Part shown: one piece after another, positions 1 to 6,465 of the stretch
Position numbering within the stretch: position 1 is the stretch's first letter
Layout: each line of letters starts with the position of its first letter
Source of the DNA: a bacterium
GTDB lineage: Bacteria; Patescibacteriota; Minisyncoccia; Phycocordibacterales; Phycocordibacteraceae
Reading direction: 5' to 3'
DNA: 8,053 nucleotides
Assembly: GCA_021782715.1 (NCBI GenBank)
Contig: JAJXUR010000016.1
Span: 1-8,053 of the forward strand
The notes under the pieces: generated by a model
The model's database searches: none
What the model was told of the DNA's origin: nothing
Seen by the model: the letters and a program-made list of their open reading frames with translations, nothing else
Position numbers and translations under genes: made by a program

Positions 1-2
1 TC

Positions 3-518
3 GTCCTGGCACTCGGAGTATTTTTCTACGGCCGTATCCTTTCTTCGAATAAGGATGCGAAAGATGCGGCGCTTGCGCAGGCCGAAGCTGCCATCGACCC
101 GGCGACGGTCGAGAGTTTCGTGCAGCTCCGTGATCGTCTCAACTCGAGCCAGACGCTCCTTGCCAACCACACTGCATTTTCGGGGTTCTTCTCCGCGCTT
201 GAGACCCTGCTTCCTGCGACCGTCCGATTCACCTCGCTCCACATTTCGCTCGATGCCACTGGTGCTGCGAAGGTCGAGGGAGCCGGTCTCGCGAAGAGTT
301 TCAATGCACTCTCGGCAGCATCGAATTCATTCGCCGCTGACGGACGAATCAAGGATGTCATCTTCTCGAAGATAACCGTCAATCGGGACAGCTCAGTCTC
401 CTTCGGATTCTCGGCATCGCTCGACCCGAAACTCGTCGCATTCACCCCGGGAGTGTCGCAGGCGTTTGTTCCAAACGTTCCTGCTGCGACGACGTCCGCT
501 ACGACCACGAAACCATGA
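3..518 (+). CDS. pilN: PilN-like type IV pilus inner-membrane alignment protein (5' truncated)
   Basis: The reading frame is open from the window edge and ends at TGA 516-518, leaving 171 codons of the C-terminal part. The first visible residues (LALGVFFYGRI) look like the end of a membrane segment. A helical stretch rich in Ala, Asp and Glu follows, then a globular extracytoplasmic part with the phrase FFSALETLLPATVRFTSLHISL, typical of PilN-family proteins in which a small alpha/beta domain follows a single membrane helix. The tail is a low-complexity Ala/Thr stretch. PilN proteins pair with PilO and connect the cytoplasmic PilM ring and motor to the pilus machine; pilM would be expected upstream, outside the window. 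The stop codon overlaps the ATG of the next gene (ATGA), which suggests translational coupling. The assignment rests on weak sequence similarity plus a strong gene-order argument. Confidence 0.72.
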   Translation, partial: VLALGVFFYGRILSSNKDAKDAALAQAEAAIDPATVESFVQLRDRLNSSQTLLANHTAFSGFFSALETLLPATVRFTSLHISLDATGAAKVEGAGLAKSFNALSAASNSFAADGRIKDVIFSKITVNRDSSVSFGFSASLDPKLVAFTPGVSQAFVPNVPAATTSATTTKP

Positions 519-1075
519 ACAGCCGCATCCTCGCTTCACTCGCTCTCATTGCCGCCGCCGGCATCTTCTTTGCGTATGTGAGCCCGACGTGGAGTGGCTC
601 AATCGCCGCAGCACAGGCTGCTATTAGTGCTGACGACCAGGCTCTCGCCGCGGCGCAGCAGTACACCGCTGAGCAGAACCAACTTGCCTCTGCTCGCGAT
701 GCCATTGATCCGGCGAGCCTCGCCTCGTTGTCCACATTCCTGCCCGGATCGGTCGATAATGTCGGTCTTATCCTCGACCTGAACGCACTTGCGGCGCGCT
801 CGGGGCTCTCTGTCGCGAACATCGATGTGGCCGCAGGCGGCGCAGGTACCGGCTCGAGCCAGAGCGCCGGGACACTGCCGACTGCAGCATCGAACCCGGT
901 TGGTTCGGTCGATCTCTCGCTCTCCGCCTCGGGCACCTTCGCGGCACTACAGGCGTTTTTAAGTGGAGTGGAGATGAGTGCGCGTCTTCTTGACCTCCGC
1001 GATCTGGTTGTGAAGGGGTCCGATACGGGGGTCTACAATTATCAGATGACGATTCGCCTCTACTGGCTCCATTAA
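515..1075 (+). CDS. pilO: PilO-like type IV pilus inner-membrane alignment protein
   Basis: This encodes a 186-aa protein with a short cytoplasmic start (MNSR), one hydrophobic membrane helix at about residues 5-23, and an Ala/Gln-rich helical stretch at about 28-62 that could form a coiled coil. A small domain follows at about 75-186, interrupted by a Gly/Ser/Ala-rich linker around 107-128. The C-terminal part contains FAALQAFLSGVEMSARLLDLRDL and ends in YNYQMTIRLYWLH, the pattern of PilO/GspM-type ferredoxin-like domains. PilO forms a heterodimer with PilN in the inner membrane and helps couple the motor to the pilus. The ATG lies inside the stop of the preceding gene, with no evident Shine-Dalgarno sequence, so reinitiation is the likely mode of translation. 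Primary-sequence conservation in this family is low, so the call depends on topology and position. Confidence 0.72.
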   Translation: MNSRILASLALIAAAGIFFAYVSPTWSGSIAAAQAAISADDQALAAAQQYTAEQNQLASARDAIDPASLASLSTFLPGSVDNVGLILDLNALAARSGLSVANIDVAAGGAGTGSSQSAGTLPTAASNPVGSVDLSLSASGTFAALQAFLSGVEMSARLLDLRDLVVKGSDTGVYNYQMTIRLYWLH

Positions 1076-1090
1076 GATTGACTGAGCATC

Positions 1091-1390
1091 ATGAAATCAA
1101 ACACCACTGTTGTCGTCATCCTCACGCTCCTCATCGCTGCCGGCGCCTACTGGTATTTCTTCATGGGTTCGAGCAATCAGCCGCCGCTCACGGCATCGGT
1201 GCCCGCCCAGAACGCTGCGCAGACGCAATTCCAGGCGCTGGTGAGCGAATTGCAGCCGATATCTTTCAAGACTGCTATCTTTTCCGATCCGAAATTCACG
1301 TCGCTCATCGATCTTTCGACGCCAGTTTCTCCCGAGCCGACGGGGCGGCTCGATCCTTTCGCTCCGGTCCCCGGTGTAACGGGCATGTAA
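1091..1390 (+). CDS. Small PilP-like membrane-anchored pilus accessory protein
   Basis: This encodes a 99-aa protein with one N-terminal membrane helix (about residues 7-25), a flexible Pro/Ala/Gln-rich stretch, then a short segment (FSDPKFTSLIDLSTPVSPEP) and the ending GRLDPFAPVPG. A (R/G)xDPF or NPF motif is characteristic of PilP-type pilus lipoproteins and their small counterparts in candidate-phyla pilus operons. No lipobox cysteine is present; the protein has no Cys at all, so it would be held by the uncleaved helix. It is much shorter than proteobacterial PilP (roughly 170-180 aa) and lacks room for the beta-sandwich domain that contacts the secretin, which fits the absence of pilQ from the window. 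It starts 15 nt after the pilO-like gene without a clear ribosome binding site and ends 3 nt before pilB. The PilP-like role is an inference from motif and position. Confidence 0.6.
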   Translation: MKSNTTVVVILTLLIAAGAYWYFFMGSSNQPPLTASVPAQNAAQTQFQALVSELQPISFKTAIFSDPKFTSLIDLSTPVSPEPTGRLDPFAPVPGVTGM

Positions 1391-1393
1391 TGA

Positions 1394-3187
1394 ATGAATC
1401 TTCTCGGACTACTCGTCGATAAGGGCGTCCTCACCGCCAAAGCCCGCGCAGAGGTCGAGGCTGTCGTGGCGCAGAAGCGTTCGCTCACGGATGCTCTTGC
1501 TGAGCACGGCGTTTCGCTCGCTGACACGCTCGCAGAGGTCGGTGCGGCGTACGGGATCCCGTCCCGTATACTCGGCGAGCCTCCTGCTGATCAGGAGGTC
1601 TTCAGCTATATCCCAATCGAATCAGCTCGCCATTACGGATTCGTGCCGCTCGACAAGGTGGAGGGGGCGCTCGAAGTCGGTATCACCGATCCGGACAATA
1701 TCGAAGCGATCGACGCGCTACAGTTCATCTCCGGGAAGATCGGCATCCCGTACAAGATCGTCCTCATCACCACGCAGGATTTCGATCGTGTCCTGGAGGG
1801 CTACAAGAATCTGACCGGCGAAGTGGGCCGGGCGCTCTCCGAGTATGAGACGACCAAGAAGCCTGTGCCAGGGGAGGAGAAGTCGGCCGCGGAGCTAAGT
1901 GAAGATGAAGCGGCACTCGGCGAGGAGATTCTCAGTCTTTCGAGCAAGGGGGAGACGCTGAAAGAAGATGCCCCGGTAACGAAGATCGTCTCGACTATAT
2001 TGCGATATGCCATTGAGGGGCACAGCTCCGACGTGCACATCGAGCCGTCGTCGACGAAGACACGAGTTAGGTTCCGCGTCGACGGCAGCCTGCACACGTC
2101 GCTTGAACTGCCGGCAAAGGTGCATGAGGCTGTCGTTGCACGCATCAAGATCCTCGCGAAGCTCCGCCTCGATGAAAAACGGAAACCGCAGGACGGCCGC
2201 TTCTCGGCGATTGTCGATAAGCGTCGCATCGATTTCCGTGTCTCGACATTCCCGACAGAATTCGGCGAGAAGGTCGTGATGCGTATCCTCGATCAGTCCG
2301 ATGCGACCGCGACCCTTGATTCGGTCGGGTTCAACGCCATCGACCTCGCTCTCGTCCGCGACATGATGAAGACTCCGTATGGCATCATCCTCATCGCCGG
2401 GCCGACCGGTTCCGGGAAGTCGACGACGCTCTTTTCCATGCTATCCGAGCTCGACCGCGAGAAATTCAACGTCGTCTCGCTCGAGGACCCGGTCGAATAC
2501 CAAATAGCCGGCGTCGCGCAGAGCCAGGTGCGTCCCGAGATAGGCTATACGTTCGCAAGCGGCCTGCGTTCCATCCTCCGTCAGGACCCGGACATCATCA
2601 TGGTCGGCGAGATCCGTGACAAGGAGACCGCGGTGCTCGCGGTGCAAGCGGCGCTCACTGGTCACTTAGTGTTCTCAACCATCCACACAAATACGGCTGT
2701 TGGTGCCATTCCGCGCCTGGTCGATATGGGCGTTGATCCGTTTCTTATCGCACCGACGCTGGTCGCGGTTATCGGACAGCGTCTGGTCCGCAAGCTTTGC
2801 GAGGGTGGCGGCGCGCCGTTCCCGATTACCGAGAGTCTTACGGAGTTCCTCGATCGGGAATTTGCCGACCTGCCGCAGGCCTATCGCGCGAAATTGCCGC
2901 CGTTCAAGCAATTTTTCCATGCGACGCCGACGCCGACTTGTCCGAACGGTACGCGCGGCCGTACGGCCGTCTTCGAGATATTGCGCATGGATAAAGATCT
3001 TGAACAGATTGTGCTCAAAGAACCGGTCGAAGAGAAGATTTATGCCGCCGCGCGCACGAATGGCATGCTCACGATGCGCGAGGACGCCATCGTGAAAGCG
3101 CTCGGCGGGGAGATACCGTTTGAAGATATCAACACGCTCGGGGGAGAGCTTTTCCCCGAAGACGGGCCGACCGAGGCGGCGGCGTAG
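1394..3187 (+). CDS. pilB: Type IV pilus assembly (extension) ATPase PilB
   Basis: This 597-aa cytoplasmic hexameric ATPase powers pilus polymerisation at the PilC platform. Residues 1 to about 145 form an MshEN/T2SSE N-terminal domain, and an acidic linker runs to about 195. The N2 domain follows, with the hallmark SDVHIEP and RVRFRVDG. The motor domain has Walker A GPTGSGKST (336-344, Lys342), Asp box SLEDPVEY (362-369), Walker B DIIMVGEIRD (400-409, Glu406) and His box TGHLVFSTIHTN (422-433). The length is normal for PilB. The tetracysteine zinc site of the C-terminal region is degenerate: only Cys469 and Cys516 remain in the whole protein, one for each usual CxxC pair, separated by a long Pro/Phe-rich loop. 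The ATG at 1394 is the first usable start in frame; the ATG at 1390 reads into a stop after ten codons. No clear Shine-Dalgarno is present. It follows the PilP-like stop by 3 nt, so it is probably co-transcribed. Confidence 0.96.
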   Translation: MNLLGLLVDKGVLTAKARAEVEAVVAQKRSLTDALAEHGVSLADTLAEVGAAYGIPSRILGEPPADQEVFSYIPIESARHYGFVPLDKVEGALEVGITDPDNIEAIDALQFISGKIGIPYKIVLITTQDFDRVLEGYKNLTGEVGRALSEYETTKKPVPGEEKSAAELSEDEAALGEEILSLSSKGETLKEDAPVTKIVSTILRYAIEGHSSDVHIEPSSTKTRVRFRVDGSLHTSLELPAKVHEAVVARIKILAKLRLDEKRKPQDGRFSAIVDKRRIDFRVSTFPTEFGEKVVMRILDQSDATATLDSVGFNAIDLALVRDMMKTPYGIILIAGPTGSGKSTTLFSMLSELDREKFNVVSLEDPVEYQIAGVAQSQVRPEIGYTFASGLRSILRQDPDIIMVGEIRDKETAVLAVQAALTGHLVFSTIHTNTAVGAIPRLVDMGVDPFLIAPTLVAVIGQRLVRKLCEGGGAPFPITESLTEFLDREFADLPQAYRAKLPPFKQFFHATPTPTCPNGTRGRTAVFEILRMDKDLEQIVLKEPVEEKIYAAARTNGMLTMREDAIVKALGGEIPFEDINTLGGELFPEDGPTEAAA

Positions 3188-3199
3188 TATACTGATGCC

Positions 3200-3595
3200 A
3201 TGACCTACCGCATATATCTTGTCGATGATGACCGGTTCCTTCTCGATCTCTATGCCGTCAAGTTCAAGAATGCCGGGCATGACGTGACCGTGTTTGGCGG
3301 CGGCGAAGAGCTCCTTGCTGCACTCCGGAAAGAGGGCACGGCGGCGCCAGACGCCGTCCTGCTTGACGTCATCATGCCGGGCATGACCGGCTTCGAGACG
3401 CTTGAGGCGATGCGGAAGGAGAGTCTCGCGGCGAAGGCGAAGATCATCTTCCTCTCAAATCAGGGGCAGGAGTCGGATATCGAATCTGCGAAAACGCTCG
3501 CCGCGGACGGCTACATCATCAAAGCCTCGGCGATTCCATCTGAAGTATTCGCTGAGACGATGCGCCTCCTGGAGGGCGGCGCGAAGGCTCAGTAA
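3200..3595 (+). CDS. Stand-alone CheY-like response regulator receiver
   Basis: This 131-aa protein consists only of a receiver domain. The acidic pocket is Asp9-Asp10-Asp11 after the first beta strand (IYLVDDD), the phospho-acceptor is Asp56 in LLDVIMPGMTG, the switch Ser is Ser86 (IIFLSNQ) and the conserved Lys is Lys108 (GYIIKAS). All catalytic residues of the family are therefore present and the domain should be able to accept phosphate. There is no DNA-binding or enzymatic output domain; only a short basic tail (GGAKAQ) follows the last helix. It sits between the extension and retraction ATPase genes, 12 nt after pilB and 4 nt before pilT. By analogy with PilG/PilH and CheY it probably acts by protein contact, perhaps on a motor ATPase, but the target is an inference. 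No histidine kinase is encoded in the window. A TATACT hexamer lies 6 nt upstream of the start. Confidence 0.93.
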   Translation: MTYRIYLVDDDRFLLDLYAVKFKNAGHDVTVFGGGEELLAALRKEGTAAPDAVLLDVIMPGMTGFETLEAMRKESLAAKAKIIFLSNQGQESDIESAKTLAADGYIIKASAIPSEVFAETMRLLEGGAKAQ

Positions 3596-3599
3596 CGGT

Positions 3600-4661
3600 A
3601 TGGCTGCCGACAACCGTCTTGCTGAGCTTCTTGACCTCGTCGTCAGTCAGGGCGGGTCGGATCTCCACCTCTTCGCGGGCGGGTCGCCCATGCTGCGCGT
3701 TTCAGGCACCCTCATCCCGCTCACGAAGTACCCGGCATTCACCGGCGAGGAGACCGAAGCAATCCTGAAAAGCATCGTTCCGGAAGAGCGGTGGGGAGTG
3801 TTCGTCAGGGATCAGGCCGTTGACCTCTCCTACGCGCATGGGGCGGACGCACGGTTCCGCGTGAACGGTTATCGTGTGCAGGGTGCGGTCGCGCTCGCGC
3901 TCCGTCTCATACCACACATGGTGCGTACGTTCACTGAGCTGAATCTCCCGTCGACGCTCGAGGTCTTCACGCAGCGGAAACAGGGGTTCTTCCTCGTTGT
4001 GGGACCGGTGGGGCAGGGGAAGTCGACGACGCTCGCGGCGATGATTGACCGCATCAACGAGTCGCGCTCCGAGCATATCCTCACCATCGAAGATCCGGTC
4101 GAATACCTCTTCGCGCCGAAGAAGTCTCTCATCCACCAGCGCGAAGTGTACATCGATACGCCCGATTTCAAGGATGCGCTTCAGGGGTCGTTCCGCGAGG
4201 ACGTCGACGTCATCATGGTCGGCGAGATGCGCGATTACGAGACCATCTCCTCGGCCGTAACCGCCGCCGAGACCGGTCACTTGGTGTTCTCTACGCTTCA
4301 TACCAATAACGCCGCCCAGACCATCGATCGCATCATCGACATGTTCCCGGCTGAGCAGCAAGGACAGGTGCGCGTGCAGCTTGCGGGAAGCCTCGCCGGC
4401 ATCTTCTCGCAACGGCTCGTCCCGCGCATCTCCGGCGGGCTCATTCCGGCTGTCGAGCTTCTCATCAATAATAATGCCGTGAGCACGCTCATCCGCGAAG
4501 CACGCACTCACGAGATAAGCGCCGTGATCCAAACCTCATCGCAGGAAGGCATGATCGATATGGACCGTTCGCTCGTCGATCTCGTGCGTCGCGGCGAAGT
4601 GACGGTCGAGCATGCCTACGAGCACGCGTCCGACCCGAAAACGTTCGAAACCTATCTATGA
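3600..4661 (+). CDS. pilT: Type IV pilus retraction ATPase PilT
   Basis: This 353-aa cytoplasmic ATPase drives pilus depolymerisation. The N-terminal PAS-like domain (about residues 5-110) includes GGSDLHLFAGGSPMLRVSG. The motor domain has Walker A GPVGQGKSTT (135-144, Lys141), a variant of the usual GPTGSGKST that keeps the essential residues. It continues with Asp box TIEDPVEY (162-169), Walker B DVIMVGEMRD (203-212, Glu209) and His box TGHLVFSTLHTNN (225-237) followed by the PilT-typical QTIDRIIDMFP. The C-terminal AVSTLIREARTHEI (293-306) corresponds to the AIRNLIRE retraction motif that separates PilT from PilB. There is no zinc motif, as expected. The frame is open upstream to about 3402, but that part overlaps the receiver gene and has no pilT homology. 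The ATG at 3600, 4 nt after the preceding stop, is the natural start. Length is usual for the family. Confidence 0.95.
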   Translation: MAADNRLAELLDLVVSQGGSDLHLFAGGSPMLRVSGTLIPLTKYPAFTGEETEAILKSIVPEERWGVFVRDQAVDLSYAHGADARFRVNGYRVQGAVALALRLIPHMVRTFTELNLPSTLEVFTQRKQGFFLVVGPVGQGKSTTLAAMIDRINESRSEHILTIEDPVEYLFAPKKSLIHQREVYIDTPDFKDALQGSFREDVDVIMVGEMRDYETISSAVTAAETGHLVFSTLHTNNAAQTIDRIIDMFPAEQQGQVRVQLAGSLAGIFSQRLVPRISGGLIPAVELLINNNAVSTLIREARTHEISAVIQTSSQEGMIDMDRSLVDLVRRGEVTVEHAYEHASDPKTFETYL

Positions 4662-4694
4662 CATTTAACCATTTTAATATTTAAATATTTCCCC
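4658..4694 (+). promoter_or_regulatory. AT-rich gap before pilC with palindrome; possible promoter
   Basis: This short gap stands out from the GC-rich surroundings: it is almost all A and T until four C residues precede the pilC ATG. It contains a perfect 14-bp palindrome, AATATTTAAATATT, at 4676-4689. A -35-like ATGACA (4658-4663, overlapping the pilT stop) and a -10-like TTAAAT (4681-4686) are separated by 17 bp. That would start transcription close to the pilC ATG and give a leaderless or nearly leaderless message, in keeping with the absence of a Shine-Dalgarno sequence before pilC. The palindrome could alternatively bind a protein or simply reflect AT-rich promoter DNA. Function is inferred from composition and spacing only. 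Confidence 0.35.
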
Positions 4695-5900
4695 ATGCTT
4701 TTTTCCTACCACGCGATTGACCAAGACGGACACGAACGAGAGGGCACCATTGAAGCTCCTTCGAAAGACATCGCCGTGTCAGCGCTCCAGCGGCGCAACC
4801 TCATCATCTCGGCTATCGAGTCGGCCGAGAAGCCCCCGTTCCTCTCGTTCGAACTGCCGTTTATGAATCGCATCAGCAATAAGGAGATCGTCATCCTCTC
4901 GCGCCAGGTGGCGACCCTCTTCGAAGCACAGGTGTCTGCGCTCCGCGTCTTCCGCCTCCTCGCGTCCGAGGTCGATAACAAGCAGCTCTCGACGGTGCTC
5001 TCCGCCGTCGGTGACGACCTGCAGGGCGGCATGCCTATCAATAAGGCGCTCGCGCGCCATCCGAAAGTATTCTCGACGTTTTACGTGAACATGGTGCGCG
5101 CCGGTGAGGAGTCTGGCAAGCTCTCCGAGACCTTCGTCTATCTCGCCGACTATCTCGATCGAACCTACGATGTGGTGAGCAAGGCCGAGAACGCGCTCAT
5201 CTACCCGGTATTCGTCGTGGCGGTCTTCTTCGGCGTCATGGGGCTCATGCTGACGCTCGTCATCCCGAAGATTAGCGCTGTCCTCGTCGATTCCGGACAG
5301 CCGATACCGCTTTATACGGCCATCATCATAGGTTTCTCGAACTTCCTCGTCCATTATGGCTTCTTTATATTCATCGCTCTCGTCGGTGGCGGCCTCTACC
5401 TCTGGGAACTGTCGAGGACCGAAGCGGGGAAGCTCACGCTCGACCGTCTGAAGCTCTCGGTCCCGTATGTGGGCGACCTTTACAACAAGCTCTACCTCGC
5501 CCGCATCGCCGATAATCTCTCCACTATGCTCCTTTCGGGCATTTCCGTCGTCGAGGCGATCGACATCACCGGTTCGGTCGTCGGCAATGCCGCGTACGAG
5601 GCAGTGCTCACTCAGGCCGCTGCCGATGTGAAGGGCGGATCATCCATCTCCGATGCGCTCGATAAGCACCCGGAGATCCCGGGCATCATGGTCGCCATGA
5701 CGAAAGTCGGCGAGGAGACGGGCGAGCTCGGCAAGATACTCACGACGCTCGCGAAGTTCTACAACCGCGAGGTGTCGAATGCCGTCGATACGCTCGTCGG
5801 CCTCATCGAGCCGATTATGATCGTCCTCTTAGGTCTCGGTGTCGGGACGCTTCTTGCCGCGGTGTTGCTCCCGATCTACAATCTCGCCGGCGCTATTTGA
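4695..5900 (+). CDS. pilC: Type IV pilus inner-membrane platform protein PilC
   Basis: This 401-aa polytopic membrane protein belongs to the PilC/GspF family. An N-terminal segment with the typical opening MLFSYHAIDQDGHEREGTIEA (about 1-60) is followed by two copies of the T2SSF domain, at about 65-190 and 270-392. The internal duplication is clear from the paired motifs GEESGKL (137-143) and GEETGEL (339-345), each ahead of a membrane segment. Membrane helices are predicted at about 168-190, 207-237 (possibly longer than one crossing) and 366-392. PilC is the platform on which pilins are added or removed, and it contacts PilB and PilT on the cytoplasmic side. Length is normal. The ATG at 4695 gives the family-typical start; no Shine-Dalgarno precedes it and the upstream gap is AT-rich. 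It ends in TGA and is followed by a spacer before the pilin genes. Confidence 0.95.
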   Translation: MLFSYHAIDQDGHEREGTIEAPSKDIAVSALQRRNLIISAIESAEKPPFLSFELPFMNRISNKEIVILSRQVATLFEAQVSALRVFRLLASEVDNKQLSTVLSAVGDDLQGGMPINKALARHPKVFSTFYVNMVRAGEESGKLSETFVYLADYLDRTYDVVSKAENALIYPVFVVAVFFGVMGLMLTLVIPKISAVLVDSGQPIPLYTAIIIGFSNFLVHYGFFIFIALVGGGLYLWELSRTEAGKLTLDRLKLSVPYVGDLYNKLYLARIADNLSTMLLSGISVVEAIDITGSVVGNAAYEAVLTQAAADVKGGSSISDALDKHPEIPGIMVAMTKVGEETGELGKILTTLAKFYNREVSNAVDTLVGLIEPIMIVLLGLGVGTLLAAVLLPIYNLAGAI

Positions 5901-5907
5901 GGGAAGC

Positions 5908-5938
5908 GGACGGCCCGTTGTCCACACCCTTGTTTTTT
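5908..5938 (+). terminator. Possible weak intrinsic terminator between pilC and the pilins
   Basis: A short stem GGACGG / TTGTCC with a CCCG loop (5908-5923, including two G-U pairs) is followed after seven bases by a T-rich run (TTGTTTTTT, 5930-5938). The shape resembles a Rho-independent terminator, but the stem is weak and not immediately next to the T tract, so it may be partial or not functional. A terminator here would separate the low-level machinery genes from the pilin genes, which usually need much higher expression. Confidence 0.3.
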
Positions 5939-5961
5939 CCCGGGTATATATGGCGTACAAT
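5930..5961 (+). promoter_or_regulatory. Candidate promoter for the pilin genes
   Basis: A good -10-like hexamer, TACAAT, is at 5956-5961, 27 bp before the pilin ATG. The T-rich stretch at 5930-5938 includes TTGTTT at 5930-5935, but its 20-bp spacing to the -10 is longer than optimal. A start of transcription near 5968 would leave a leader of about 20 nt. The alternative in-frame ATG at 5950 would lie upstream of that start, which supports the later ATG. The -35 is not convincing, so this remains tentative. Confidence 0.33.
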
Positions 5962-5988
5962 GCAGCTATTACCCGCACACAATATATT

Positions 5989-6438
5989 ATGCACAAGAAT
6001 CGTTCCTCTGGCTTCACCCTCATCGAATTGCTCGTCGTCATCGCCATCATCGGCATCCTCTCGGCGGTCGTGCTCGCTTCGCTCAACACCGCCCGCTCCA
6101 AGGGTAATGACGCGGCCATCCAATCCGACCTTTCGGCCATCCAGACTCAGGCGGAGATTTTCTACGGCAGCAATAGCAATACGTACGGCACGACAGCAAG
6201 TGCCTGTACTGGCGTCACCGGTAGCCTGTGGCTCGATCCGGTCATTGCGAAAGCCATCACTGCCGCACAGATTGCTGCTGGTAACGTGAATGCAGTGTGC
6301 GGTAGCAATGCGACTCAGTACGCCATCGGCGTCAAGATGAATGCTCCGGCTACGGCGGCATACTGGTGCGTCGATTCTGCCGGGCAAGCAAAGCAGGAGT
6401 CAGGAGCGCTTCCTGCTTCGTTCACCGTTTGCCCGTAG
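5989..6438 (+). CDS. Type IV pilin, first of a tandem pair
   Basis: This 149-aa prepilin has a short basic leader (MHKNRSSG) cut after Gly8, giving mature Phe+1 and Glu+5 (FTLIE). A hydrophobic N-terminal helix follows (about 9-31), continuing into SLNTARSKGNDAA. The globular part has four cysteines, at 73, 104, 127 and 148, the last two in YWCVDS and TVCP; they could form a disulfide-bonded loop and a C-terminal D-region bond. The YxCVDS phrase is common in pilins of candidate-phyla bacteria. Length and layout fit a structural (major) pilin. The frame is open further upstream, with another ATG at 5950, but the ATG at 5989 gives a normal-length leader. There is no clear Shine-Dalgarno, in contrast to the second pilin. 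It is substrate for the peptidase at 6999-7751 and is followed 27 nt later by a close paralogue. Confidence 0.94.
   Translation: MHKNRSSGFTLIELLVVIAIIGILSAVVLASLNTARSKGNDAAIQSDLSAIQTQAEIFYGSNSNTYGTTASACTGVTGSLWLDPVIAKAITAAQIAAGNVNAVCGSNATQYAIGVKMNAPATAAYWCVDSAGQAKQESGALPASFTVCP
6010..6120. repeat. Near-identical pilin leader repeat, copy 1
   Basis: These 111 bp encode the pilin from the cleavage-site Gly through the N-terminal helix to NDAAI. They match the second copy (6481-6591) at 105 of 111 positions with no gaps. Downstream of this block the two genes diverge strongly, so the boundary is sharp. Confidence 0.93.
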
Positions 6439-6452
6439 GCCGCGCATAACTG

Positions 6453-6459
6453 AAAGGAA
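6453..6459 (+). promoter_or_regulatory. Ribosome binding site of the second pilin
   Basis: AAAGGAA ends 6 nt before the ATG at 6466. It decides in favour of that ATG over the in-frame TTG at 6460, which lies directly after the motif. It is one of the few clear Shine-Dalgarno sequences in the window. Confidence 0.7.
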
Positions 6460-6465
6460 TTGAAC

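Noticed and set aside
1551..1562. Twelve-bp palindrome ACGGGATCCCGT in pilB
   Set aside because: It is inside coding sequence with no matching copies seen elsewhere in the window; chance is the simplest explanation.
1580..1598. Seven-bp hairpin CCTCCTG/CAGGAGG inside pilB, with an internal AGGAGG
   Set aside because: It encodes ordinary residues of the PilB N-terminal domain. No start codon follows at a suitable distance, so it is not an internal initiation site.
3138..3160. Short GGGGA/TCCCC stem near the end of pilB
   Set aside because: The stem is only 5 bp, within coding sequence, and no T tract follows, so it is not supported as a terminator.
3402..3599. N-terminal extension of pilT into the receiver gene
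   Set aside because: The extra residues are Arg/Ser-rich shadow sequence of the receiver gene in another frame. The PilT family begins at the ATG at 3600.
3702..4532. Long open frame on the minus strand opposite pilT (276 codons)
   Set aside because: It lies fully antisense to a certain gene, is rich in Arg, Glu and His as expected from reverse-reading GC-rich codons, and has no recognisable domain. Similar antisense frames at 2675-3280 and 4779-5354 are rejected for the same reason.
5839..5988. Longer first pilin starting inside pilC or at the ATG 5950
   Set aside because: It would give an over-long leader of unrelated sequence before a standard basic leader and cleavage site. The ATG at 5989 gives a normal class III-type leader.
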